A stretch of 51,771 bases of DNA from Actinoallomurus liliacearum (lineage in GTDB: Bacteria; Actinomycetota; Actinomycetes; Streptosporangiales; Streptosporangiaceae), in the NCBI RefSeq assembly GCF_039542035.1, contig NZ_BAABHJ010000034.1, positions 1 through 51,771 on the forward strand, in the 5' to 3' direction. The translations under genes were made by a program, and so were the position numbers. This document shows positions 27,501 to 35,305 of the stretch, piece by piece. The notes under the pieces were generated by a model. That model had not been told where the DNA came from. It saw nothing but the letters and a program-made list of their open reading frames with translations, and searched no databases. Numbering within the stretch: the first letter of the stretch is position 1; each line of letters begins with the position of its first letter.

Positions 27501-27964
27501 GCGCTCACTACGACCTGCGAGTCGGCCGGGACGGAGCCACACACTGACAGACCGAGGGTGCTCGGAAGCCTGAGGTTTGCGAGGCGAAGGTCGAGGTCAT
27601 CGTCCTGTTCGGCCTCGCCCTGGTTGACGATTTTTGCTTGCTTGTTCTCCACGTCGGTGTCATCAAGACCAGGGGTGGTGACGCCCGTAACGTCCAACCC
27701 GGGGGCTTCGACGCGCTCCTCGGCTTCGGTGCCCGCAGGAAACAGGATGCCGACTCCGAACCTGCGCGATGGCACGGTCTCGGTCAGGATTTCCTGACCG
27801 GTTGCGGCATCGTGCCAGACACCTCGCGCTTCCTCCCAGCTAGCGAACTGGACCGGTCTGGAGAGATCCAGTGGCCTGCCGGACCGTTCGGGAGCGGGAC
27901 CAACCAGTTCCCGCGCGAGTTCCTCGTGCACCCTCTCCCGGGAATCGTGGAACGTCCGCTTCAC
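24512..27964 (-). CDS. drmA: DISARM system helicase DrmA
   Basis: About 1150 residues from GTG 27964, which overlaps the preceding TGA as GTGA. SF2 helicase motifs in order: Walker A FFPTGGGKTEAYL (about 495-507), zinc-binding CPWC (610-613) with a second Cys pair near 654, DEFH box LIIQDEFHLISGP (about 718), SSTAT (760-764), then second lobe CLASNIIEVGVDIDRLSLM and QVSGRVGRRWDERPGLV (about 961-977). Before the helicase lies a roughly 480-residue region with beta-rich and long-helix parts, as in DrmA. In DISARM it translocates on foreign DNA with DrmB. Length and motif wording match DrmA well. Confidence 0.87.
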   Translation of the reverse strand: MKRTFHDSRERVHEELARELVGPAPERSGRPLDLSRPVQFASWEEARGVWHDAATGQEILTETVPSRRFGVGILFPAGTEAEERVEAPGLDVTGVTTPGLDDTDVENKQAKIVNQGEAEQDDDLDLRLANLRLPSTLGLSVCGSVPADSQVVVSAEIGRYRPFPVVIADSERQWWVRTPVTIRAVFPAERLAVPGNERRQVWPHPRSAIENGDGLEVEINAFSRVVNGDHLITITLTNRSSGSKDEASLFQAGFEITAEDGAAFLPYPENHGRRELSEEEQSIALLYRRHQTFALGHGCAADWEREPLDSVQRIKAVCLPSFEAPSVTPDIVLPGGERLSVSMQALAEPALQGEASSQIERLISGYETWIADRRKNSLELPQEHRAAAERHLRDCDRALERMRRGWKLIREDSEAALAFRLANEAMLIQQARSAVKVRETTVDASGSVQVAGAMPKGEVPEGRGNWRPFQIAFLLAVVESVAVPGSDDRETVELIFFPTGGGKTEAYLAVAAFAMFLRRLRDPSDTGTEVIMRYTLRLLTAQQFSRAASLICAMEVIRSGRTDLGGKPYSIGVWLGGSTTPNTRDQAVKSWDQLVTKPNTAPNDFLLLRCPWCAAKMGPTDGQKQSGSQGRRGRRVPRVVPGYRKLRDRVTLHCPDERCPFHKALPTLVVDDDIYEAPPSMIIGTVDKFATMAWQPCSRALFGLDESGEQQVSPPGLIIQDEFHLISGPLGSMVGLYESVIETLCTDDRTPEPVKPKIVSSTATIRRYQEQVAAVYARNDVALFPPPGLEASDSFFSVWARDNDGQLLPGRRYVGVHAPALGSMQSVQVRVAAAMLQAPAILAEEQRDPWWTSLWFFNSLRELGNSLSLLQADIPDYLVGLRRRDGLERNRFPRSIMELTSRRRNDEIPRAIDELSVVYGAGNVVDICLASNIIEVGVDIDRLSLMAIVGQPKTTAQYIQVSGRVGRRWDERPGLVISLYGAAKPRDRSHYERFRTYHERLYSQVEPTSVTPFALPVMKRALHAALISYVRLVGGDGLLPWPFPEQLTSEAAKILLDRAYKVDFNERKAAERTVNERLDEWEQWEPSEWRADARAGDPRNGLMRFAGEPAPGQQTGTSWEVPASMRNVDAECKAAITRSYNRSDDYQGDS

Positions 27965-29664
27965 AGCCGCTTCCCCCTTGTGACGTTTGCCCACATGCTG
28001 TTCAGCGCGTCGCGGTGCGTGAGTACGGCGAGCCGATCTGTGGCCCGGCTCAGCGCTATATACAGCAAAGATTCTGCCTGTTCTCCCTCTACCGCATCGA
28101 TGTCCGTGACTATGACGGCCGGCGCGTCGAGCCCTTTGTAGGCGTGGATGGTCGCATAACCGACCTTCCTGCCGCGGGTCCCATATTCGGCTAGGTGATT
28201 CCGCAAAGCGGGATCTCGCGCCTTAGACGCCGCGCCGCCGGTCGTTGGTGCTAGTACTACGATCTCGTCATTTCCGAAATGCTCCTCGCGAAGTTTGTGC
28301 AGCACTTTCGCCAGGATTTGCTCCTGCTCTTGATGAGAGGTATACGCGGCGAAGGTGACATCGATACCGTCATCAGGGCGCCGGAACCCGCGGTAGACGT
28401 TTGCCAGGCCGGAGACTTCAGCGGCGGTACGCCCGATTCGCGGCGTGTTCCGGCAGTTCCTGAACAGTCCACGTTCGTAGAGGGATGGTGAGCGTCCCTT
28501 AAGTTCCGCGCGGCCGTCTGCCACACCGTAGATGGACTGCCGCTCGAAGTCGCCGAACATTAGCCAGCGCCCGCCGGCGAGGCCTCCTTTGAGCATCAGA
28601 TCTAGCACGTCTAGATAGGCCGAATCGCAAAGGTCCTGGACCTCGTCGACGATCAGGACGTCGGCAGGCTCGCGCTGTTCGAATAGCGTTTCCAGCGCAA
28701 GGAGAGGGAGCTGCCGGCCCCACCAGGCTTCGCCTCCGTTTTCGGGGGGCTTTAGTCCAGTGAGGTCCATCATTATGCCGTGCAAGCTTCCCGTTACCTG
28801 GCCAGGGAAGCCATCCATCTCGCGTGCGAGCCACCGCCCCAGCAGGCGGTTATAGCAGACGAGCCGTACCTTGAGTCCTTGAAGGCTAGCGCGCTTGGCG
28901 GCTTCTAGAGCGAGAAACGTCTTCCCCGTTCCAGCCGCGCCTGTGAATAGCACCCGGCGCTGGGCGTCCATGACGTCGAGGGCTTCGTACTGCTCTTCCA
29001 AAAAATGCAGAAGGTCCTGCTCTCGAGCTTGCCGGTAGTCGGCCGCGCTGATCGCCACCTCGAACCGCGGTCTCAGCCGCGAGACCATTTCGCGGCACTG
29101 GTCGGCAGTTGGCCGCTGGGGCGCGGCATAGAGTGCCTTGCCCTTTGCGGCAAGGTGCTGGCGGGCGCTCGCGAGCACGGTGGACAGAACCTGCGATACC
29201 GGTCGGCGGAGGTCACGGCGATCGAGCAGCTGCCAGGGCTGCCACTCCAGCGAGTCGGGGTGCACTGAAGCGCTCGCGCCAGTGAACCAGACGGCTGAGG
29301 CGAAGGGGACGTGGCGAATGTCCAGGCGTGTGCTGGACAGAAATCTGCGGATGCTGTGCATCTGTTCGCTGGCCTGCCTGAACGGGCTGCGCTGGGTCGG
29401 TGCCTGAGTTCCCAGATACCACATCCCGTTCGTGTCCCTGCGCGCCGACCGGTGGGACTTGACCTCTACGCACAGCACCCCCAGTCCCGGAGCGATTACT
29501 ACGAAGTCGGCCTCGCCCTCGACCTGGCGAACGTGGCGCGCGAGATTTAGCGAATGCAGTACCGTCCAGTCACTCGTACCAGGGTCATCACGGAGACGGT
29601 GGAAAAGGAGTTGCTCCCCGGGGGGAGCCTTCTGGACGGGAACAGGGGGGATCATTCGAGCCAT
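27961..29664 (-). CDS. NERD-domain nuclease fused to SF1 helicase
   Basis: 567 residues; ATG has GAGGAG before it and overlaps the preceding gene by 13 bases. Residues 14-120 form a NERD (nuclease-related) domain with GEADFVVI (Asp53) and LCVEVKSH (Glu67, Lys69), a PD-(D/E)xK arrangement. A UvrD/DUF2075-like helicase follows: Walker A TGAAGTGKTFLALEAAK (about 241-257), Walker B VLIVDEVQDL, MFGDFERQSIYG, ATIHAYKGLDAPAVIV and LLYIALSRATDRL. Stand-alone proteins of this build occur in defence islands. Here it sits inside the operon between DrmE-like genes and DrmA, which is not part of the described DISARM set. It may supply nuclease activity in place of DrmC. Confidence 0.8.
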   Translation of the reverse strand: MARMIPPVPVQKAPPGEQLLFHRLRDDPGTSDWTVLHSLNLARHVRQVEGEADFVVIAPGLGVLCVEVKSHRSARRDTNGMWYLGTQAPTQRSPFRQASEQMHSIRRFLSSTRLDIRHVPFASAVWFTGASASVHPDSLEWQPWQLLDRRDLRRPVSQVLSTVLASARQHLAAKGKALYAAPQRPTADQCREMVSRLRPRFEVAISAADYRQAREQDLLHFLEEQYEALDVMDAQRRVLFTGAAGTGKTFLALEAAKRASLQGLKVRLVCYNRLLGRWLAREMDGFPGQVTGSLHGIMMDLTGLKPPENGGEAWWGRQLPLLALETLFEQREPADVLIVDEVQDLCDSAYLDVLDLMLKGGLAGGRWLMFGDFERQSIYGVADGRAELKGRSPSLYERGLFRNCRNTPRIGRTAAEVSGLANVYRGFRRPDDGIDVTFAAYTSHQEQEQILAKVLHKLREEHFGNDEIVVLAPTTGGAASKARDPALRNHLAEYGTRGRKVGYATIHAYKGLDAPAVIVTDIDAVEGEQAESLLYIALSRATDRLAVLTHRDALNSMWANVTRGKRL

Positions 29665-31184
29665 GCTGCTCCTCGCGTGCGGAACGGGTGCCGAATCTGG
29701 TTCGAGGGAACCGGGGCAGCGTCCGGACTAATGGCGATCACACGAAATGCCACCATCGCTGCCAGGCCTGGGGTGTTTTCCAGCCTGAGCTCCTGCATCC
29801 CCTGGGACTCCAGCTCGGTGAAATCTTGGTCCTCTACGTGACCTTCCAAAGCCTGGGTGAGCTCGCGGCCTGCCCGGTTATGTGCTCGCCTCAGCGCCAG
29901 CCCGGCATCGATGTAAGGCTCGGCAGGGTGCAATTGTAGGACCTCAAGCAATGCACGAAAATCGCGGTCATCCCTCGGGCGGAGGCACTCCTCAGTTGCC
30001 CAATACTGCAAGTGCACAGACCGCGCTCCCGCGGCGCGGACCTTCCTTTCCAGTTCTGCGGCGCCCGGATCTGCCAACGCGAGACGCAGACTTTTCTTCC
30101 ACCGCACCTGCAGAGCCCGAATCCTGGACTGTTGGCTGCCCAGGATCGAGTCCACGAGCGGTCGGAGCGCAGCACTCTCAGTACCGCCGAGCCGGAGGAG
30201 AAGTACCGCCCCAGGCTGAACAGCCTTGATAGGAAGGCTAACGACGCGCTCTCCGACGCGGGCTGTGGGGAGTAGGCCGCGAATGCGTTGTCCGTCGACG
30301 GGTAGCCAAACGGCGTACCCGCCGCCGAGCACCGCCAGCTTGCAGGCTTCCGAGGGAAGCCCTGCCTCTAGAAGGCGGGGAGCCGATGCGGCTACCAAGG
30401 ACCAGTCGGGATGCGGGACAAGATCTTGGGCAGGGAGTTGGAGAGAGTCGGGATGCTGGTCGCCGCGGATCCGAGGTTCGCGTACGGTCACGCTGATGGA
30501 TCGGGTGGCGAGCTCGCCGAACGCCCCGTAGAAGCGGTGGCTATCCCTGACCCATTGCGGGTGAACCAGCGTGATCTCCTCTGCGCGGGCCGTCGACAAC
30601 ATCTCCGGCGGGAACCAGTCTCCCGCCCCTAGAACAATCGCCAGGTCCCAGATTCCCGCGGATGCCATAAAGCCGCGGGCCTCTATCACCGGTGCATGCT
30701 GCCCTATCTCGGCGAGCCATTGCGAGACCGCGGAGACCGTCCTACGCCGTGCGGCGACGAGGCACGTATTGGTCCTGTCGCCCATGCTGAGGCATTCGAG
30801 GACGGCCGTAGCGTAAGCAAGGTTTTCGCCATCCCTGTACTCGCTCGCTGCGTTGGCAAGCTCCGTCAGCAGCCGCCGCTGGTGGTGCTCGACACTTCCG
30901 GCCAGATCTTCTGCCAGGTCCAACATCCTGGTGAGAGGGTCCGTGACGCTGGAGTGGCACGAGCTAAAAGGAACGGGTTCGGTTGCGCCGCGCCAGCGGA
31001 CCGCCCTCGCCGATGCGACGGCGAGTTCCCAGGCCGGGGAGGAAGCGTCTTCCCCTAGTTCGTGCAAGAGGGCACGGAGGGCGCTGGAGAACCGCGTACT
31101 GCCGGCATCGCTGATCGCCCACCGCGATGCCGATGGCCGCTGCGAGACACGGTAGAAGGCGTCAGCCTCGAGAATCAGGCTCAC
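29652..31184 (-). CDS. DrmE-like protein, C-terminal half (split gene)
   Basis: About 510 residues from GTG 31184, with GGGAG five bases before, overlapping the previous gene by 23 bases; an ATG at 31241 would extend it 19 residues. No catalytic motif is plain. TNTCLVAARRRTVSAVSQWL, GIWDLAIVLGAGDWFPPEM and EEITLVHPQWVRDSHRFYGA read like a Rossmann/RecA-like lobe without helicase signatures; the rest is helical. The position between the methylase and DrmA, and the combined size with the neighbour (about 846 residues), suggest a split DrmE. I recognise no residue pattern that proves this; it is mainly positional inference. Confidence 0.55.
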   Translation of the reverse strand: MSLILEADAFYRVSQRPSASRWAISDAGSTRFSSALRALLHELGEDASSPAWELAVASARAVRWRGATEPVPFSSCHSSVTDPLTRMLDLAEDLAGSVEHHQRRLLTELANAASEYRDGENLAYATAVLECLSMGDRTNTCLVAARRRTVSAVSQWLAEIGQHAPVIEARGFMASAGIWDLAIVLGAGDWFPPEMLSTARAEEITLVHPQWVRDSHRFYGAFGELATRSISVTVREPRIRGDQHPDSLQLPAQDLVPHPDWSLVAASAPRLLEAGLPSEACKLAVLGGGYAVWLPVDGQRIRGLLPTARVGERVVSLPIKAVQPGAVLLLRLGGTESAALRPLVDSILGSQQSRIRALQVRWKKSLRLALADPGAAELERKVRAAGARSVHLQYWATEECLRPRDDRDFRALLEVLQLHPAEPYIDAGLALRRAHNRAGRELTQALEGHVEDQDFTELESQGMQELRLENTPGLAAMVAFRVIAISPDAAPVPSNQIRHPFRTRGAAWLE

Positions 31185-32172
31185 CGGCGCTCCCGAAGGC
31201 CATGAGCTCACACCCACTGGATGGCTGCCAGCGAAGCTCATCCAACGTGATCGCCTTCATGTACGCACGCCTCTGCTCCAGTACACTAACCGCTGCTTCC
31301 AGCCCAGGTTCGCTTCTGTCAAGAATGGCGACGATCAGTCGGGCGTCGCATTCTTCCAGCCACCGGCTAATGGCGTATGCACCATCGAGTACTGCAGTGG
31401 TCGGCGGCTCAGGCCAGGAAGCCCATGCTGCATCGTCACTTCGAGCGGGCATCAGCACGCTGCGCCAGCCGACTAGCTGCGATCTTTCGCCGGTTCCCGT
31501 GATATCGAGCGGACGGACGATCGAGGCCAGCGAACCCATACTGCTTGCTGAACCGGGAGGGCCGATACGCGCAGCAAGGTCGGTGCGTAGCCGGGAAGGC
31601 GAGCCCACCACAACCAAGTCCCAGCTCCACGACGTGATGTAGTCCAGTGGGTGATGGGATCGGAGCATTCCAGAGAGGAAGGCTAGCTCTGCTGAACTCT
31701 TCTCTGCCAGGAGATAGCGACCCCCAGGCACTGGAGCCCAAGCTGGAGGCTCTCGCGCCTCCCTGACAACCGCTGCCTGGTAGGTTCCCGCGCTGGTATG
31801 GACCCTGTCGCCTTGAAGGGAATGGTACGTGCCGGATAGGACGCGGTCAGCTAGACGAAGCCAAGCTCTCGAGCCGGGCTTGAGTTCAGCAAGGGATCGC
31901 GAGGAGTCAGGGGGGCATCGGAGTTCGGGTACCGTGAGGAAACGCTGCCTGCAATAGCCGAAAGCGAAGGCGGCAGCGGCCATACAGCGCACCGGAGCGG
32001 AGAGCGCGAGAATAACCTGACTTCGGGGCTCGATCAAGAGTGTATCTAGCGCTGCCAAAGCCCCTAGTCGCACCCAGTTGACGAACCACGGCGGTGCCAC
32101 ATGCTGGGTGCCATCCACAGCCTCAGCTAGGAGGACGGGGGATGGCCTCTGGGGGTGTGGACGATCCGGCAT
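31162..32172 (-). CDS. DrmE-like protein, N-terminal half (split gene)
   Basis: About 336 residues from ATG 32172, which has GGGAGGTG five bases before; the longer reading from 32364 lacks a site. First gene of the minus-strand operon. WVRLGALAALDTLLIEPRSQ, AAFAFGYCRQRFL, AWLRLADRVLSGTYHSLQGD and TAVLDGAYAISRWLEECDAR followed by LIVAILDRSEPG suggest an alpha/beta fold with two Rossmann-like parts and no ATP-binding loop. Its partner starts within its last eight codons, so the two probably form one complex. Assignment to DrmE rests on position and size. Confidence 0.5.
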   Translation of the reverse strand: MPDRPHPQRPSPVLLAEAVDGTQHVAPPWFVNWVRLGALAALDTLLIEPRSQVILALSAPVRCMAAAAFAFGYCRQRFLTVPELRCPPDSSRSLAELKPGSRAWLRLADRVLSGTYHSLQGDRVHTSAGTYQAAVVREAREPPAWAPVPGGRYLLAEKSSAELAFLSGMLRSHHPLDYITSWSWDLVVVGSPSRLRTDLAARIGPPGSASSMGSLASIVRPLDITGTGERSQLVGWRSVLMPARSDDAAWASWPEPPTTAVLDGAYAISRWLEECDARLIVAILDRSEPGLEAAVSVLEQRRAYMKAITLDELRWQPSSGCELMAFGSAGEPDSRG

Positions 32173-32815
32173 GGTCACCTCCCTGGATGGGGAAAACGCC
32201 GTCCCGCCACGCAAAGGGGGATGCCAGAGAGCTCTTCGTAACAAGGTTAACTCCCCCGGGGGGTGAAAGGCGAAGATTGTCGTTGCTGGATGGCTCTCCC
32301 TTGTCGCGATGCCGACATCCCTCGCCAGCTGGCCTCGCCCGCAGGTCACTGGGCATGCAGACACGGTCGCTGCCTCGGGCAGGATGAGGCATACGTGGGG
32401 CAGCTTATCGTAAAGAGGGTATGACCCCTGCGAGGTAAATTCCTTAGACGTGGCGCTGCCCGTCGACCGTACATGGGGCTGCCCTTGAGATCACGCCATC
32501 GCGATTGCAGGGATCAGGCGTTGGCGCTCTTGCGTATTTTGCCCCAATAGTCCGTTTAGCCCGGTTAGTTCGAGATTGAGGACGGCATCTCCCCAGGGCA
32601 TCGCCAGCAGACGGCTGCCGCGCCGCATCGGTGCGCGATCGCTCAGGGTGACCACCGACTGCGGCTCTGACTCTGGAGTGCATCACATGCTCGAGGGATG
32701 GCAGGCCGACCTGGTATCGGGCCGCGCGCCAGCGTGGACTGATCACGAATAGATACACAACCTTAACAAGGAGTAAGGTGGCGGTACCGGTGCCCATGAC
32801 GAGAGAATCCCGCGC
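32173..32815. other. Divergent control region of the defence island
   Basis: 643 bases between the minus-strand operon and the methylase gene. Frames on both strands here are short and lack protein-like patterns, so I call no gene. It must hold both promoters. Visible are a G/C-run palindrome around 32251-32265 and an inverted repeat at 32760-32779. Related AACAAGG/CCTTAAC words occur near 32240 and 32760. Confidence 0.55.
32760..32779. promoter_or_regulatory. Inverted repeat 36 bases before the methylase-glycosylase start
   Basis: ACCTTA, eight bases, TAAGGT. The spacing equals one helical turn between half-site centres, fitting a dimeric regulator. No regulator gene is seen in the island, so the methylase itself or an outside protein might bind here. 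Confidence 0.35.
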
Positions 32816-34702
32816 GTGGATACCCAAGCACGCGATACGAGCCGCGATACCTCAACTCTCCGCTCAGAAGCGATCGGGCTTTCGCCCAGGGCTGTGGTGG
32901 AGCGAGTCGATGAACTTCTTGAGGTAACCTTCCGTGCGGCTTCTCTAGGGAATGTGGACGATCCCGTGTCTGAGGCGATCTACATCCTGCTAAGCGCCCA
33001 GGCGCACGGGTCGGCCCTCCAGGGCGTGTTCCAGGAGCTGCGTGCCCGCTATCCGACCTGGGATGGTGTCGTGGATGCGGACAGGGCCGTACTGGAGCAA
33101 CTCGTACGCCCTGTTGGTCTCCATGAACACCGCGCCGAGACTATCCAGGCTTTCCTGGGACGTGTACGGGAGAGAAACGCGCAGGAGGGACGCCCAGGTG
33201 TGATAAGCCTGGAGTATCTACGCGGGATGCCGGACGAAGAGGTTCTGGGCGAGCTTACGAGTATTTCGGGCCTAGGGTGGGATAGCGCTCGCCGCATCAT
33301 GGCCTACTCGCTGCGGCGCGACGTGTTCACGGTCGACGCCAACGTCAGCCGCATCTTCCATAGGCTGGGGCTCGTCCCGAAAAGAGTGGGTAAGGTCGAT
33401 CAAGCTCTCTACGAGGAGACCGTCCCCGTTGCTATGCGGCAGCGCCTCCATGCGAATCTCGTGCATCATGGAACTGTGATTTGTAAAGCCAATATGCCGA
33501 CATGCGGAGACTGCCCACTGATCAGTTTCTGTCCCGAAGGGCAGGGCCGGCTCGAAGCTGATACCAGACCGGTCGCGGTCGAGCTGTTCGCCGGGGCCGG
33601 CGGGCTCGCGCTTGGATTCGAGCAGGCGGGATTTCGGGTCGCTGTGGCCGTAGAGATGGAGCGGAACGCCGCGCAGACCCACAGAGCGAACCATCCAGGC
33701 ACGGTAGTGCTAGAGCGTGATGTGAACCAGATCACTGCTGGGCATGTACGAGCTGTTGCGCCATGGGTTGGCGACGTTTCAGCCGTGATCGGAGGTCCTC
33801 CTTGCCAAGGATACTCCGTTGCGGGAAAACGGGATCCCCATGACAAGAAGAATGTTTTGTTTGAGCAGCAAGTCAGGCTCGCCGCGGAACTCAAAGCGCG
33901 TTTCGTGGTAATCGAGAACGTTCTCGGAATGCGCAATATTAAGGGTATACGCTTCCATGAAGCCGTCGAGCGATCGCTGCGGGAGAGCGGTTATACCCCT
34001 AACCATCGCGTCGTAAAGGCCAGCAATTATGGGGTCCCCCAGTTGCGCTGGAGGCTGATTTTCATGGCTCAACTTCTTAGTGAATCGTCTGGTATAGAAC
34101 CTGAGATGCCAGGAGGTGCCTTCTGCGGGGACCGTAGGGAGCGGTGCCAGTGCCGTCGACGATGGGTGCCGACGGTGATGGACGAGCTCAGCAAGCCCGG
34201 CCTTCCAGAGCTGGAATCCGGCACGGTCGCCGAGTTCGTGCTGCTTGAGGACGGGGGGGTGCTCCTCAATGGCTCTACGATGAAGCACAGTCAGAAGGTG
34301 ATCGATAAAATCGCGGGCATCCAACCAGGCAAAGGTCCGATTTCGTACCGGCGGCTGCACAAGGACCTTGCAAGGACGATCGTTGCTGGCCATCGCGCGC
34401 TTCCGGTCCACCCCGTCCTGAACCGAACGATCAGCGTCCGCGAGGCGGCGCGGATCCAGGGGTTCCCGGACCATTACGTGTTTTGTGGAACCAGAGGGAA
34501 ACAGCCCCTCCAGGTCGCAAACGCCGTGCCTCCTGCCCTTGGCAAGGCAGTCGCTGACGAGCTCATCAGGGTGATCGAGGGCCGGCCCAGTTCTAGCTTG
34601 GAGGAGTCCCGGCATGATCCCTGCGGGCCACCCGCCGTCCAACTCGTCATGACTCCTCGCAAGGCACGGGAGCAGCGTGTTCCGCGAGCTGCAGCGGGAT
34701 AG
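32816..34702 (+). CDS. Fusion: endonuclease III-like DNA glycosylase + cytosine-5 DNA methyltransferase
   Basis: 628 residues from GTG 32816. Residues 50-240 are an HhH-GPD glycosylase: ILLSAQAHGSALQG, hairpin SISGLGWDSARRIM, FTVDANVSRIFHRLGLVP with catalytic Asp174, and a 4Fe-4S loop with Cys223, 230, 233, 239 spaced C-x6-C-x2-C-x5-C. The lysine that gives endonuclease III its lyase activity is Asp156 here, which suggests a monofunctional glycosylase like MutY or the T:G glycosylase Mig. Residues 252-590 are a complete cytosine-5 methylase: motif I VELFAGAGG, IGGPPCQGYS with Cys330, VVIENV, QLRWRL, target domain about 415-535, and RIQGFP...QVANAVPP. Fits DISARM class 2 methylase by context. 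The N-terminal repair domain probably removes thymine from deaminated 5mC sites. Confidence 0.9.
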   Translation: MDTQARDTSRDTSTLRSEAIGLSPRAVVERVDELLEVTFRAASLGNVDDPVSEAIYILLSAQAHGSALQGVFQELRARYPTWDGVVDADRAVLEQLVRPVGLHEHRAETIQAFLGRVRERNAQEGRPGVISLEYLRGMPDEEVLGELTSISGLGWDSARRIMAYSLRRDVFTVDANVSRIFHRLGLVPKRVGKVDQALYEETVPVAMRQRLHANLVHHGTVICKANMPTCGDCPLISFCPEGQGRLEADTRPVAVELFAGAGGLALGFEQAGFRVAVAVEMERNAAQTHRANHPGTVVLERDVNQITAGHVRAVAPWVGDVSAVIGGPPCQGYSVAGKRDPHDKKNVLFEQQVRLAAELKARFVVIENVLGMRNIKGIRFHEAVERSLRESGYTPNHRVVKASNYGVPQLRWRLIFMAQLLSESSGIEPEMPGGAFCGDRRERCQCRRRWVPTVMDELSKPGLPELESGTVAEFVLLEDGGVLLNGSTMKHSQKVIDKIAGIQPGKGPISYRRLHKDLARTIVAGHRALPVHPVLNRTISVREAARIQGFPDHYVFCGTRGKQPLQVANAVPPALGKAVADELIRVIEGRPSSSLEESRHDPCGPPAVQLVMTPRKAREQRVPRAAAG

Positions 34703-34813
34703 CGTCCCCGGTCTTCTGCTGGCCGGTCCGTGAGTCCGCGCAAGAGAGCGGCTGAGCAGCGGTATCTTTTCTCATGTCCCGGCTGGCGAGTCGATAGCTG
34801 AACCGGCGGAATC

Positions 34814-35305
34814 GTGTCTGACGCACATAAGAGTGACCCGCGTGAGCAGGCATGGGCTAAGGGCTTGTACCCGCGCCCGCTTAATGAGGGACGGTCGCGT
34901 AACATGCGTGCCAACCGCCGCTCCGACACCAAGCCTGAGGTAGCGCTGCGTCACGCACTGCACACTCTCGGCTACCGATATCGCAAGGATTTCCGTCTCG
35001 ACCTTGCCGACGGTGTCCGTGTCCGGCCGGACATCGTATTCACGGCACGGAAGGTGGCTGTCTTCGTAGACGGCTGCTTCTGGCATGTCTGCCCTGAGCA
35101 CGGCAGGGAACCCAGTACGAACGAGTGGTACTGGACACCTAAGCTTCGCCGGAACGTGGAGCGGGACCGGCAGGCGAACGCCGCACTCGAGGCGGCAGGC
35201 TGGCGCGTGGTGCGCCTGTGGGAACATGAGTCTCTTTCTTCCGCTGTCGAAATCGTCGTCAATGCAGTTGGGCCAACTTCTCGACCAACATTTACGGGTA
35301 GCTAA
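34814..35305 (+). CDS. vsr: Very short patch repair endonuclease (Vsr)
   Basis: 163 residues from GTG 34814. Typical Vsr: SRNMRANRRSDTKPEVALRH, LGYRYRKDFRLD, RPDIVF with catalytic Asp73, VAVFVDGCFWHVCPEHG with His91 and zinc-binding Cys/His, PKLRRNVERDRQANAALEAA and WRVVRLWEHE. Vsr nicks next to T:G mismatches that arise when 5-methylcytosine deaminates, and such genes usually sit beside a cytosine methylase, as here (112 bases downstream of the fusion). It would repair the same lesion as the fused glycosylase domain. Confidence 0.92.
   Translation: MSDAHKSDPREQAWAKGLYPRPLNEGRSRNMRANRRSDTKPEVALRHALHTLGYRYRKDFRLDLADGVRVRPDIVFTARKVAVFVDGCFWHVCPEHGREPSTNEWYWTPKLRRNVERDRQANAALEAAGWRVVRLWEHESLSSAVEIVVNAVGPTSRPTFTGS

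Noticed and set aside
32251..32265. C-run/G-run palindrome as an operator
   Set aside because: Low complexity; may arise by chance in GC-rich DNA. Kept only as a note.
32444..32827. 127-residue minus-strand frame in the divergent defence promoter region
   Set aside because: Overlaps the methylase start, has no ribosome site and no protein-like pattern.
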